The notes beneath the pieces were generated by a model. It did no database searches, was not told the origin of the DNA, and worked only from the letters and a program-made list of their open reading frames with translations. This document shows positions 1-10,916 of a DNA stretch of 64,000 nt, one piece after another. The position numbers were made by a program, and so were the translations under genes. This DNA is from Ipomoea triloba (taxonomy: Eukaryota; Streptophyta; Magnoliopsida; Solanales; Convolvulaceae). Each line of letters opens with the position of its first letter. Positions within the stretch are counted from its first letter, which is position 1. The DNA lies in NCBI RefSeq assembly GCF_003576645.1, contig NC_044925.1, positions 13,148,877-13,212,876 of the forward strand, given 5' to 3'.

Positions 1-113
1 CCTTTCAACACAACTACAGTTTATTTTATAATACACTGCAGTTTCCTTTCAACACAACTACGATATCATTTCGATATAACTACGGTTTCATTGAACAATA
101 TACACGCAATAAA

Positions 114-333
114 AATGTGAAACTGTTATTCAGTATCAGTTCAACACAACTGCAGTTCCTTTTCTATATATATCTACAGTACCAAAAAATGTGAAACTGT
201 TATTCAGTATCAGTTCAACGCAACTACAGTTCCTTTTCGATATACCTGCAGTTACCAAAAAATGTGAAACTGTTATTCAGTATCAGTTCAACACAACTGC
301 AGTTCCCTTTCAAAACAACTGCAGTTTCTTTTC
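114..333. repeat. 73-74 bp tandem repeat, three units
   Basis: Units begin at about 114, 187 and 261 with AATGTGAAACTGTTATTCAG and run on into CAACTGCAGTTCC. The flanks (1-113 and 334-400) hold further degenerate ACTGCAGTT pieces. No coding potential is seen. The repeat resembles the subterminal repeats of plant DNA transposons, but no end is recognisable. Confidence 0.7.
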
Positions 334-1010
334 GATATAACTGCAGTTTCATTCGATAATATAAAAACAAATGTGAGACAATATCATTTTAGATGGACTG
401 TAGTATCAGTTACGAAGCTTCGTTACGACTAACGGTCGTCGTTTCTCCCACTTATTGAAACGACGTCATTTTGTGACCATGGTCCACCGTATAACGACTG
501 GTCTTCCGTAAATTATTTTGTGGACCCGGGTCCACCTTTACACAATTTACATACTAAATATTCACAATTTACATTTTAAAATTTCACAATTTGTATACTA
601 CGAACACACAATGTTAACATATATGTAATTCACAAGTTCCTTTCAAATACTGTAGTTACACAATGTTAACATATTAGGATTTATTGTATTCACAAATTTT
701 CTTCTACAGTTATATGTTTTGACTTAGAAACACAATTTATATTCTAGAAGTTCATAATTCTAATACTAAAAATACACATCAATTGGCACAGAATAATGAC
801 TAAGTTCAACCTTGTAAGGTAGACCCTGGTCTATGGTATAACGCTCCCAAGTCTTCTTTTGGAGTGCTTCTTCTTGGAATTTAAAGGCATGATAATGTGA
901 TATGACTAAAGTACATATTTGAAAACTTTTTCTTTTTTTCTTGAAAATATTTGAAAACTTATTATTAACCCCACATGCTTTCTTCCCTTTACCAAATGGT
1001 AAGTTGGAAA
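334..1010. other. AT-rich intergenic DNA, no gene seen
   Basis: This stretch has short AAACGACG/CGTCGTTT pieces near 430-470, several ACACAATTTACAT-like motifs and a GGTCCACC repeat near 480-535. I see no ORF or RNA gene that can be supported. Confidence 0.5.
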
Positions 1011-1019
1011 TAATTTATC

Positions 1020-1458
1020 GAGTTTATTACCAAAATGGTCCCTCGACTATTGCGAAATTACAAATTTGGTCTTCAAAAATTTTTCGTACCCAATTAAGTC
1101 CCTCGACTTTGAAAATTTTAACCAATTTGGTTCTCCGTTTATTTTGTCGTTAAAATTGGGACCAAATTGGTAATTTTGCTATAGTTAAGGGACCAAATTG
1201 GTAATTTTCAATAGTCAAGGGACCAAATAGGTAATTAATTTTTCACTAAAATAGTCCATTGACTATAAAAAAATTACCAATTTGGTCCCTTGACTATAGC
1301 AAAATTACCAATTTAGTCCTGATTTTAACGGTAAAATAAACGGAGGACCAAATTGGTTAAAAATTTCAAAGTTGAGGGACTTAATTGGGCACGAAAAATT
1401 ATCTAGGACCAAATTAGTAATTTCGCAATAGTCGAGGGACCATTTCGATAATAAACTC
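1020..1458. mobile_element. Mutator-type foldback MITE, 439 bp
   Basis: The two halves are inverted copies: the left end GAGTTTATTACCAAAATGG is mirrored by a right end finishing in AATAAACTC. Internal motifs such as GGTCCCTCGACTATTG recur in inverted orientation. The element is flanked by a perfect 9-bp direct repeat, TAATTTATC, at 1011-1019 and 1459-1467. A 9-bp target duplication with long inverted repeats is the hallmark of Mutator-like elements. There is no transposase, so the element is non-autonomous. It is the same family as the larger element at 50311-52122. Confidence 0.85.
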
Positions 1459-1588
1459 TAATTTATCCAACGAATTTGCAGTCTAAAGTGATTAGTGGAA
1501 AATTCTGTCCAGATTTAATTTGTCTAGGTAAGCTCCGGGCAAATTAAAGCAAACCTTTGGTTTCGACGTTATAATGGGACATGAGTCA

Positions 1589-1820
1589 CATGACAAAAAC
1601 CAAAAAGAAATTAACGCCTTTGCTAATTATTTTGCTTTTTCTTATGGTACATGACAAAAACCAAAAAGAAATTTATGCGTTTGCTAATTATTTTGCCTTT
1701 TTCTTATGGGACATGACAAAAACCAAAAAGAAATTTATGCGTTTGCTAATTATTTTTCTTTTTCTTATGGAACATGAAAAAAACCAAAAAGAAATTAACG
1801 CGTTTGCTAATTACCGTGAA
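1589..1820. repeat. 61-62 bp tandem repeat, four units
   Basis: CATGACAAAAACCAAAAAG starts at 1589, 1650, 1712 and 1773 (the last copy has CATGAAAAAAACC). The open frame across it is a by-product of the repeat and matches no family I recognise. Confidence 0.85.
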
Positions 1821-2279
1821 CCGGCGGTTCGGAACAGGAACGAAGCGCGGTCACCCCTAGGTAGGCGCACGCTGCCGTAAGGGAAGGGAGGAGCAGTGGA
1901 TTGTGGAGGGGCTATGGTGATTTGGTCTAGTGAGCACTGGTCTGGCTGAAGGCACGGGGGAGGGGCAGCGTGAGGGTTGATTTTTGGGGTTTACTTAAAA
2001 ATTTTGGGTTGACTTAAAAAGAAGATCCACATAAGCTAATTACCTGTGCCATGTCATCATAGTAACCTGGTAACCTGTGAAAAATGTTAGATGAAAAAAA
2101 ATTAAGTGTTTGTGTATCGAAATGGACGTTATGAAAGTTCAAGGTGCGGCATGAATAATCCAATATAGTTCATGGTGCGGAATGACACTTTAGCCCGTTT
2201 TTAAATAGTTAATGGTAAAATTTATGTGCAACTTAATTGGTATTAATATTAATTCAAAATTTTAAAAATAGTTAACAAC
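1821..2279. other. Intergenic DNA, locally GC-rich at 1826-1980
   Basis: A GC-rich patch (GGCGGTTCGGAACAGGAACG and following) stands out from its AT-rich surroundings, then ordinary intergenic sequence resumes. I recognise no gene. Confidence 0.4.
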
Positions 2280-2281
2280 TA

Positions 2282-2512
2282 CTCCCTATGTCCCATTTTA
2301 TCTGTCTTTTCTTTTTAGTTTGTCCCAAAATGTTGTCTTCTTTCCAAAATTGAACATCACCATCATTCTACTGTTTCCAATTTACCCTTATAACATTTGC
2401 TTTTTTTATTGTTTTTTATTTCCAAAAGTGAAAAAAGTAAGGAGCATAATTGAAGAGCACATTACATTTACTTTAATTTCTTAAAAAGACAATCAATTCG
2501 GGTCGGAGGGAG
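2282..2512. mobile_element. Stowaway MITE, 231 bp
   Basis: Terminal inverted repeats CTCCCTATGTCCCA and (inverted) CTCCCTCCGACCC are flanked by TA at 2280-2281 and 2513-2514. The TIR and the TA target site are those of Stowaway (Tc1/mariner) MITEs. The element is non-coding. Confidence 0.85.
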
Positions 2513-2869
2513 TATTTTACTAATTAATAGTAAAAATCATATTTTATCATCTCTCATTATCAATTTAAAGGTCATTCTCTATTGTTTACTTATTTCACAG
2601 CTGATATTAGTTAAAGTTTAGGAAGGGAATGAAACCCTTATTTTATTAGGGAATGAGTTTGCAATTAAGAAGTAATCAAAATGAATAGTAGTATTCTAAA
2701 AACCTGTCAACCAAACACTAACAATGACATTGATACTTATTCCTGATAGTTAAACCTGTAACCAATCACACCCTTAGTTCTCACTAATTATTGGTTATAT
2801 TTGGAATTAGATAAAAGTAATTATTATTTATTTAATACTTACACAACTACAAATAACAATTTTAACGTC

Positions 2870-3110
2870 GACTTTTTGAGATAAACAACGTCGATTTTAT
2901 TTTGACGCCATTTTGGCAGACGTAATAAATAAATGATACGACGTTGGTTATAAAAAACCAACGTCGTATGTATTTAAAAAAATCTATAATTAAAACAGAC
3001 GTCGATTTTTAGCTAAAAACAAACGTCTTATATTTTAATTAATTTTTTTAAAATATGTATATGACTCAATTTTTGTTAAAAACCGATATCGTATGTATAT
3101 ATTTTTAAAA
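2870..3110. repeat. ACGTCG hairpin repeat block
   Basis: Repeated AACGTCGA/ACGTCGTAT motifs include a perfect hairpin (ATACGACGTTGGTT at 2936-2949 paired with AACCAACGTCGTAT at 2956-2969). The arrangement resembles CACTA subterminal repeats, with a different core from the elements at 32020 and 47509. No terminus is visible here. Confidence 0.5.
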
Positions 3111-3166
3111 TATAAAATTTATTTTATAATTTCCTCTCAAAACCTAAGCAATTTTACATTCATAAT

Positions 3167-3700
3167 CTCCTATACTATTAAGGTTTGCGTAATATTGTAA
3201 AATATGATAATATAATTCATAATAAAATATATTCTTCCCTATGTTCCTATTTATAATACAATTCTAGATTAAAATTACTAATCGTAATAATACAATACAT
3301 ATATTCCCCTGCAATGCAATCTATATCTATACTATTAATAAAAACAAAATCCCCAATTTTAACTTTCCGCCCAAAACACTCCTATACTATTAAAGTTTGC
3401 GTAATATTGTAAAATATGGTAATACAATTCCTAATAAAATATATTTTTTCTCTACATTCCTATTCGTAATACAATTCTAGATTAATATTAGTAATCGTAA
3501 TAAGTTTATGTTTGTGGTAATACAATTCCTATTCGTAATACAATTGTACGTACATTAAAATATATGGTAATACAATTCCTAATAAAATATATTTTTCTCT
3601 ACGTTCTTATTCGTAATACAATTCTATATTAATATTACTAATTGTAATAAATTTATGTTTGTATTTTTAAGTTTCTTGCGTTCTATATTTTACTACAAAT
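3167..3700 (+). mobile_element. Helitron 5'-end fragments in tandem
   Basis: TCTATACTATTAATAAAAAC at 3326, followed by a CCGCCCAAAACA box and TTTGCGTAATATTGTAAAAT, matches the 5' ends of the Helitrons at 34126 and 48711. A second, older copy of the same motif run starts near 3167. No 3' hairpin/CTAG end follows, so these are truncated ends. Confidence 0.6.
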
Positions 3701-3878
3701 ATTTTTACTATCATTTTTATCGAGCAAAATTACTCTTATACTGTTAAATTTTCTTTAATATATATTAAATGCTACCATAATTATATGTAGTCATTTACCA
3801 TTTTTTTAATAACAAGAACTTAATGCACTAAATTATCAGAAAGCAAATCAAACAAGAAAAAGGGGAGGGATTTACGCC

Positions 3879-4603
3879 CATCGATTCCCCGCAACCTGAC
3901 ATGGAAACGGCCTCCGATCCTGAGCAACAAAGTGGGTAGCACGATTCACAGATCGCTTAACAAAATGGATAGCTACATCATGAATCAAAGATGCAATTTT
4001 TTTAATGTCATCAAATAAAATACCTAAACCATAATTAAAAGAAGTAGTGGAAATAACATGATAAACGATTTAGGAGTCAGTCTCAACATCAACATCGCTC
4101 ACACCCAAATCCTTGAGCCAGTTGAGTGCCTCTCGAGTACAAACTGCTTTGACCTCATTCACGTTAAAGTTGCCATGCATGTTGATCCCCTTGGCTGCAA
4201 TGAATCGTCCGTCAACCCAGCCCAGCCCCATGATATTATTTGCATGATCAAAATGAACCCCCTTCCAGACGCATTCATTCTTGTTGGTCCAGAGACCCCA
4301 GCATATCATTACCAATTTACATAGTAGGTTATTACTAAGGGAAACCATGCAACCAAAAAACCAACCTGCCAAATCACCTTGGGTATGAGCCACTGCTAGC
4401 ATTCCTAATTTAGCCCAAATATTCTTCACTTCCTGACAGTTGACAAACAAGTGGTAAGCAGACTCTTCTACCACATGACCATGACACATCAGAAAACAAG
4501 GCACCTGCTTCACATTAAGGGCGTCTCTCGTGGGTAAAAAAGAGTAAAAGACCATGCCAGTTGCCAACAGAACACTTTCACTTTGGGCACACTCATTTAC
4601 CAT
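3879..4603 (-). pseudogene. Non-LTR retrotransposon remnant (zinc-binding RT tail plus RNase H-like)
   Basis: The minus-strand reading frame holds FLPTRDALNVK, then CHGHVVEESAYHLFVNC, then WGLWTNKNECVWKG. This is the usual order of the zf-RVT module behind plant LINE reverse transcriptases. An RNase H-like (RVT_3) part follows, with NFNVNEVKAVCTREAL and DVETDS. The frame breaks at a TAA at 4070-4072 just after VETDS, then continues in the same frame to about 3879 (RSVNRATHFVAQ is readable). The endonuclease and most of the reverse transcriptase are absent. Domain identity is from established family knowledge. The piece is a dead 5'-truncated LINE copy; a host RNase H-like gene derived from a LINE is less likely because of the stop. 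Confidence 0.7.
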
Positions 4604-5100
4604 TTCTAAAATTCTTATTATAACAATTATTAATTATATCATAATCATTACCAAATTATCAACTAAACTTTTTAATATAATATGAATTCTATAACTATGA
4701 ATTTATGATTTAAAAAAATTATATATTATTATTATTTTTTAAATATGAATACCACTATGATTTTAATATTGAATATTACTATTAGATGTTTCTTTTTTGC
4801 ATTATGGATAGAAAAAATTAGTTATCATGTAAGATAAAAGTGGAAATACAAACTGATGCAAATTGTAAAAATTAAAAGTTTTTGTTTGGCTAATCATTTT
4901 TAGCTATTATAATTAGTTCCCCCAGTAAATAAATGAGTTCAAGTATTGAAAGTTCTTTCACCTCTTTCACTTCTGATAACTAACTTTCCACATAAGTGAA
5001 GAAGACTTCCACCCAATTAAGTCTTCTGATCTTTTGGCCTGGACTGCTTTTATTTTATTTATTGGAAAGACATGAAATGACTCAACTACGGAGAGTATAT
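4604..5100. other. AT-rich intergenic DNA, no gene seen
   Basis: The sequence is strongly AT-rich with no recognisable repeat ends or coding potential. Confidence 0.4.
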
Positions 5101-5335
5101 ATATATTGGGTTAAGTTCCTGTGCGGACACGATTTTCCGTGCCATCACCCACAAATGCACTACAAAGTGTTTAGAAATGCACTATTAGGTGTGATGATTT
5201 TTTTGGTGTGTAGTGCATTTGTGCATTTCATTCTAATACATTTCTGAACACTATGTGATGTATCTATGCATACCTAGCTAATTGGATGTGCAATTCACAC
5301 CGACCGCACAGGAAGTCCTGTCCGCATTCGATCCA

Positions 5336-5336
<1 letters not shown>
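5101..5336. mobile_element. Possible foldback MITE
   Basis: TTCCTGTGCGG near the left edge is inverted at the right edge (CCGCACAGGAAGTCCTGTCCG), and AAATGCACTA pieces inside are also inverted. No target duplication could be defined because a TA microsatellite follows directly. Confidence 0.4.

Positions 5337-5400
<64 letters not shown>
5337..5400. repeat. (TA)n microsatellite
   Basis: An uninterrupted TA run directly follows the possible foldback element. Confidence 0.95.
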
Positions 5401-5404
<4 letters not shown>

Positions 5405-5559
5405 GATAAATTCACATGCGAATTGAAGGCTCTCCTAGGTGCAATATGTGGTGAAATCTGAGCAGTTGATCTAATCTAGATCAACGGCTCAAATAAAAAA
5501 AAAGTATAAAAAAAACGCGCTTCTGCCAACATTTATGCAAATGATCAACTATCTCAAAC

Positions 5560-5816
5560 TGATGCATGCACCTTACGATATAAAACTACGCACTTTAAGT
5601 TAAAAAACCACGCACATTAAGGTATAAAACAACGCACCTTGAGTTAAAACTGATGCACCTTCAACTAGAAAACTAACGCACCTTAAGGTTTAAATATACA
5701 CACCTTAAGAAGGAAAACGACGCACCTTAAGCAAGGAAAGACACACCTAAAGCTTTAGACTGATGCACCTTAAACTAGAAAACTAACACATCTTAAGAAA
5801 GAAATGACACACCTTA
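5560..5816. repeat. Degenerate CGCACCTTAAG repeat array
   Basis: About ten imperfect copies of a roughly 25-30 bp unit centred on GCACCTTAAG and followed by an A-rich spacer. The block ends directly at the Helitron 5' end at 5823. No gene is seen. Confidence 0.6.
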
Positions 5817-6137
5817 TCTATATCTATACTATATATAAAAACAATATCTTCCTCCCAAATTTTCCCGCCCAAACTTAGTGGCATTTTAGTAAAATCATTT
5901 ATTTTATTCATTTATTAATTAATTATCCATATATATTTATTCATAAAATCAGTCAATTGCTAAGAACATATCAATTTCATTCATCTATAATATTATTATG
6001 GTAATATTGTTAATATTAATTGGTGATATATTGGTAATCTATAAATATTGGTGTAAAATTAAACTCAAAATTATTTTAGTAAAATCATTGATTTTATTAA
6101 TCAACCATATATATTTTCATAAAATTAGCAATAAATT

Positions 6138-6264
6138 ATTATTACAATTAAAATTAATTACACTTTCCTTTGAGAAATTATTATTACAATTAAAATTAAT
6201 TACACTTTCCTTTGAGAGGACATTATTACAATTAAAATTAATTACACTTTCCTTTGAGAGGACC
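6138..6264. repeat. 42-bp tandem repeat, three units
   Basis: ATTACAATTAAAATTAATTA starts at 6141, 6183 and 6225, an exact 42-nt spacing. The same period occurs in six other unrelated places in this window (see findings). Confidence 0.9.
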
Positions 6265-6308
6265 CTTTGTTTCACAATTTTTGTGCTATATATATCACCA
6301 TATATTAC

Positions 6309-6787
6309 AGGACAAGCCTAGCTGAATTTATCATTCCATATGACTTGGAGTCTCTAAAAAACAATTACTCCATGGGAATGAGATTTAAAATGAGGTTTGA
6401 AGGGGAAGAAGCTCCTGAGCAGAGGTATGTCACATGTGTTAGCATTGTTGAGGGTGATGTGTCTTTTCTTTGTATCAATTCTAGACCCGTAACTAATATT
6501 ATGAGCGTTATGTTGTGGTTTTTTTAGGTTTACTGGAACTATTGTTGGCACTGAAGATTGTGATCCCCACAAGTGGCCGAAATCAAAATGGAGATGTCTA
6601 AAGGTAATACCCTTGTGTTTGAAAGGGAGGGGTTTGGTGATACATTTTTATTTGTGATGCTTAAAATGATATGTATTGCTATCTTTATGTGCGGTGGGAT
6701 CAAACCTCAACGATTCCAAGGCCTGATCGGGTTTCACCTTGGAAAATAGAGCCAGCTATTTCTCCTTCTGCACTAAATCCACTAATT
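6309..6787 (+). pseudogene. Captured auxin response factor (ARF domain) fragment
   Basis: Three open exon pieces encode the middle ARF (Auxin_resp) domain. Exon a (about 6311-6424) contains AEFIIPYD and RFKMRFEGEEAPEQR. Exon b (6528-6603) contains FTGTIVGTEDCDPHKW. Exon c (6689-6787) contains VRWDQTSTIPRPDRVSPWK. Intron 1 keeps GT (6425) and AG (6526-6527), and the splice phases fit. Intron 2 keeps its GT at 6604, but the expected acceptor AG in front of GTGCGGTGG is AT, so it cannot splice normally. Three residues after IPYD appear to be missing. The N-terminal B3 DNA-binding domain and the C-terminal PB1 domain are absent. The fragment lies inside a Helitron in the element's own orientation, consistent with gene capture. 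Paralogue assignment (ARF2-like) is only an impression. Confidence 0.85.
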
Positions 6788-6907
6788 TAATTGTGCCAAG
6801 TTTTCACCCCAAAATTTAGGGGCATTTATTATAAATTAATTTCTCTTAAATAATCATACTTTACTATGTGTTTATGTTTATTGGCTATGATGTTATTTAA
6901 AAACAAG

Positions 6908-7190
6908 TAGTAGTAGTAGTAGTAGTAGTAGCAGTAGCAGCAGCAGCAGCAGCGCAGCAGCGGCAGCGGCAGCAGCAGAAGCAGCGGCAGCAGCAGCAGC
7001 GGCAGCAGCAGCAGCGACAGCAGCAGCAGTAGCAGCAGTAGCAGTAGTAGTAGCAGCAGTAGGAGTAGCAGCAGCAGTAGCAGCAGCAGTAGCAGTAGTA
7101 GCAGCAGCAGTAGTAGTAGCAGCAGCAGTAGCAGCAGCAGTAGCAGTAGCAGTAGAAGTAGAAGTTAGTAGCAGCAGTAGCAACAGTAGT
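6908..7190. repeat. AGC/AGT trinucleotide repeat block, about 280 bp
   Basis: A long imperfect mixture of AGT, AGC, AGA and GGC triplets in one phase, inside the Helitron. Open frames across it (poly-Ala/Thr/Leu on the minus strand) are low-complexity artefacts. Confidence 0.95.
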
Positions 7191-8269
7191 AGTAACTACT
7201 TTACTTTTGATATTTTTGTAATATCAACCATTTAGACAAAAATATTATTTATAATTGAAAATATTTAAGGTCTATATATATATATATATGTATGTATGTA
7301 TGTATATATATTATACCGTAGTTTTCCTGATCTACTTTATTAATTTCCTAAACTACTACACTTCATTCCCGTTATTTCCTTTAATAATAATAATAATAAT
7401 AAAAATAATAATAATGGATCCTAATGAGCAATGTGATGCAAAGAATAGTTACTAATGTTACTATATTATTATATTATAATTATATTAATCATATTAATAT
7501 TTGTGAAGGAAAAAAGAAAATGAATATATTAATATTTCATTGCAAATATAATTGGCAATTATATTTTTATAATTATATTACTTATTAATTATATGGGAAT
7601 GAATATTACAATTTTTTATGAATGAAAAAGGAAATAAATATTACGCACAGGAATATGTTATTAATATTATGTTACTAATGTTACTAATTAGCACAGGAAT
7701 CAGGCCAAATGAAAAAGGAGATTAATAATAAAAATTCACTATAAATATATATAACAAAGCTCTTTATGAAGGAAAACCAAAATGAATATATTCATATTTC
7801 ACTGGAAATACAATCGACAATTACATTATAATTATAATTAAAATAATTATTTAGAAGGAAACACAAAATAAATTTATTAATATTTCACTGAAAATATATT
7901 CAACAATTATATTTTTATAATTATATTACTTTCCAATCATATGGAAATTAATATTAAATTTTTATGAACGAAAAGGAAATGAATATTACACGGGAATCTG
8001 TTATTAATATTTTCTTACTAATTGGCAAGGAATCATGCCAATTAATTGGCAATTATCAAGTAAAAGGGATGGAAATCAATATTAATTCTTTTGACGAAGG
8101 AAAAAGGAAATGAATATACTCAAAAGAAAATGGAATATTATGAAAAATGAAATGAATATATTAATATTTCAGATGTCGTTGATCAATCATCTCACAAATT
8201 TTAGATGTCGTTGATCAAATTAATTAGTACACGTGTGACATGAACACTGTAGAAGGTCGAACATATTTA

Positions 8270-8308
<39 letters not shown>

Positions 8309-8891
8309 TTGTGCATATACGAATTGATATTCCTGTTAACGAAAAATAATTAGTAATTAGTAATTGACTAATAATAATTGCCTAATATTATAATTATTAT
8401 GGTAATTAAGCTAAATATTGGTCGTTGAATTTATTTTTATACTCCATAATAATTAAAGTTAAATTATTTCTTATTTTTTCAATATTTATTTTTGTAATAA
8501 TATAATTACTTAAGTTATATTAAATATCGATCTTTTTAAGATAATTGTAAACAAACAAGTCATATATTATTCAATTAATTGAGTGATACTTTTGCACTAA
8601 TCTTATAATCAAATAAATGTACATGTTCAATATTAGATTTTTTAAATAATTTTATCTCTAATTTTATTATCTAAATAAATAATGAAAAAGTTTATCTGGC
8701 ACGAGTAATTGGACAATTATTTTATCTATTCAAGTAAAGAAAACATCAGAAAACATAATCAATCCAACCGATTTCATCAATTGCGCTATATAATATTCGA
8801 TGTTATAAATTATATAATTGTATATCGATCCAAATATTCTTAAAATATTATAACAAATTCATTCCGTGCAACGCACAGGAGAAAATACTAG

Positions 8892-9128
8892 TTCTATATA
8901 TATATATATATTGATGATCCTATGAGAATCACCATTCCATGAGTGCACGAGAACCAATATGGTGCATTAAAAAATAGATCTATGAATTACATTAATTGAG
9001 AAATTCAACATTTGCGTGTGCATATAGAGCATGTGCTTTGTGTATAATTAGTCGTGTGCATATTAAGCATGTGTTATGTCCTAGCAATTTGATGAGTATA
9101 ATTGTGAGTGTAAATATGAGTGTATGAA
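8892..9128. other. Intergenic DNA, no gene seen
   Basis: Short AT-rich stretch with repeated GTGTGCATAT motifs. Nothing is supported. Confidence 0.4.
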
Positions 9129-10359
9129 ATGTCGTTCCGCTGAGGATTGGGGCTATGACACGTATTATGCGAATTAATAAGTACTAGGCACTAGAGCAGT
9201 TGAATCAAATAGAATCCAAGTAAATGATAACTGAATAAGGAAATTACAGGAAATAAATTGGCTAATGAATAAATTGAATGATAAAGGAATGGGTCAGATT
9301 ATGGGTATTTCAATCTCGATGTTCTAACATGACAGGATTAGGGAAAGGAGGATTATCCTAGGGATTTATGGGCAATGCACACAAGAATTCAATTCAGCTA
9401 CTTTCATAATCGATAAACAGAATTAGGCTAGGATTGCCCCACTTTCGTGATGCATCAATCATAGCCTTAAGCACCTAAGCATTGTAAGCCCCCAAATTAC
9501 CCCTATTCTCATAGTAGGAAATATTAGGTTGGAATTGGTAAGGCTCGAGGTCTTCACCCAACTTTCGTTGTAATGAATCCCTCTCCTAAACTAGCAATCA
9601 ATTGTGACCACCAATTAATAACAAGTAGAAAATAATCCCCAATTCAACATAAATCCTAAGTGAATAATTCAATCTCTTTATGCAATAATCACATATTGAA
9701 CATCAAGATTAGCAATAGATCCCTAATCTAAACCCATAAACGAACTACTCACTCATGATTAAAGCAAACAAAACAAAGCAAGAATTAAATATTGAAATCA
9801 TAGCGGCGAATCTAAAGAATAAAAGAGAGAATTTTACTAACAATCTCACAGAGTAATTCCAATCAAAAATCTCAAGTCCAAGCTTGCAAACGTATTCAAG
9901 TATGTAAGACAGTACTAATCTAAAGAGAAGGAAAATTATACTGAACTAAACTAGCACTCAGAATAGCCAAAAAGACAGCAAAACGCGATATTAAATACTG
10001 GACAGCAGCAGGGTCACGGGCACCCTAACGGCCGAGATCGGGGCCGTGACCGGCTGCTGTCCATGATGGGGCTCACGGGCGCCCCCACAGCCATGAGGCT
10101 GGCCGTGAAGCGTCCTCTTGGTTTGTCTTCTGACTTCTTTCGTGCTCCATTGCTCCTTTCCGACCTTGGGTAGATTCCTATGCTTCAAAAACTTTTCCAA
10201 GATGACTGAAAATCCTTCCTTTGCTCCTCGTTCGTGAATAAACTAAGATTAATCCAATGTAACACACAAACGAGTCTCAAATTCATCAAGGTAAAGGAAA
10301 TAAGCAACTAAACTAACTAAATTATGGGGCAAATAATAGTATAAAATCATATGTATCAC
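9129..10359 (-). mobile_element. Probable LTR retrotransposon fragment (solo-LTR-like)
   Basis: The block begins TGTCGTTCCG and ends GTATCACA, allowing TG...CA limits, but no matching target duplication was found. On the minus strand it has a TATA-like TATTTAATAT near 9990-10000, downstream of a GC-rich hairpin block (CACGGGC/GGCCGTGA, 10010-10110). A leader-like AT-rich tract follows. The layout is like the plus-strand fragment at 44800-46000. No protein is encoded. A Ty3/gypsy origin is a guess. Confidence 0.4.
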
Positions 10360-10731
10360 AATTTAATTTTAAACCATAGGCCATAGGGATCATGCATACG
10401 ATAGGAATGGTTGCAATTGTTTGTTGCTTATTCATTTGTCATGCCTTGTTGCTATTTGGTGTTGGAAAATAGCTCTAAAAATGACATTTTAAGTGGCCAT
10501 TTTGTAGTACAATTAAAAGTAGGGTTCACATCCGATTTGGGTCAGGTCAATGTGGATTCGGGTTCTTTGTAGTCAGATGAAGAAATTCATATATTGTACG
10601 CTCAAAATGGATAATGGGTGAATGAGAAATTGGTTCTCAAAGTAGATCCATTTGAGATGGAATTTGGTGAGGAAAAAGCTTATGTAGCTTTTGTCATACA
10701 TTGGTTGGGAATGAAGATTTGCCCCACTATT
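10360..10731. other. Intergenic DNA before Copia element A, no gene seen
   Basis: No ORF or repeat end could be supported. It ends at the TSD (TATAC, 10732-10736) of element A. Confidence 0.4.
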
Positions 10732-10736
10732 TATAC

Positions 10737-10879
10737 TATTAGAGATGAATATATTTTAGAGTTATATTTGGTAGGATAATATTTGGTTAGTGATTCTTAC
10801 TGTATTTATTCATTCCCTTACTGTATATATTCATCAGTTTTCCTATTATCAATTATATCCAAGAATCAACGTTCTCATC
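10737..10879 (+). repeat. 5' LTR of Copia element A
   Basis: 143 bp, starting TATTAGAGATGAA and ending GTTCTCATC. It lacks an 11-bp duplication (AATATTTGGTT) present in the 3' LTR and differs from it by about two substitutions. Confidence 0.85.
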
Positions 10880-10891
10880 TGGTATCACAGC
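10880..10891 (+). promoter_or_regulatory. Primer-binding site of element A
   Basis: TGGTATCACAGC directly follows the LTR. It matches the initiator-Met tRNA primer site (TGGTATCAGAGC) except for one base. Confidence 0.8.
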
Positions 10892-10916
10892 TTTGGTTTC
10901 TTTTTCTTCTCTTCTT

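Larger units (their letters stand above)
5823..8891 (+). mobile_element. Helitron, about 3.07 kb, carrying an ARF gene fragment
   Basis: The 5' end is TCTATACTATATATAAAAAC, preceded by A (5822). The 3' end has a CCGTGC...GCAC stem a few bases upstream of CTAG (8888-8891), followed by T (8892). TC start, subterminal hairpin, CTRR end and insertion between A and T are the defining features of Helitrons. The last about 200 bp match the 3' ends of the Helitrons at 37185 and 53483. No Rep/helicase ORF is present, so the element is non-autonomous. It carries pieces of a host auxin response factor gene (6309-6787), a trinucleotide repeat block (6908-7190) and a (TAA)n run near 8278-8308. Confidence 0.85.

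Noticed and set aside
1581..1880. 99-codon open frame
   Set aside because: Most of it is the 61-62 bp tandem repeat read in different frames.
6893..7183. Open frame rich in Ala, Thr and Leu on the minus strand
   Set aside because: It is a translation of the AGC/AGT triplet block.
9991..10200. 69-codon minus-strand open frame in the probable LTR fragment
   Set aside because: It crosses the GC-rich hairpin block and has no recognisable domain.
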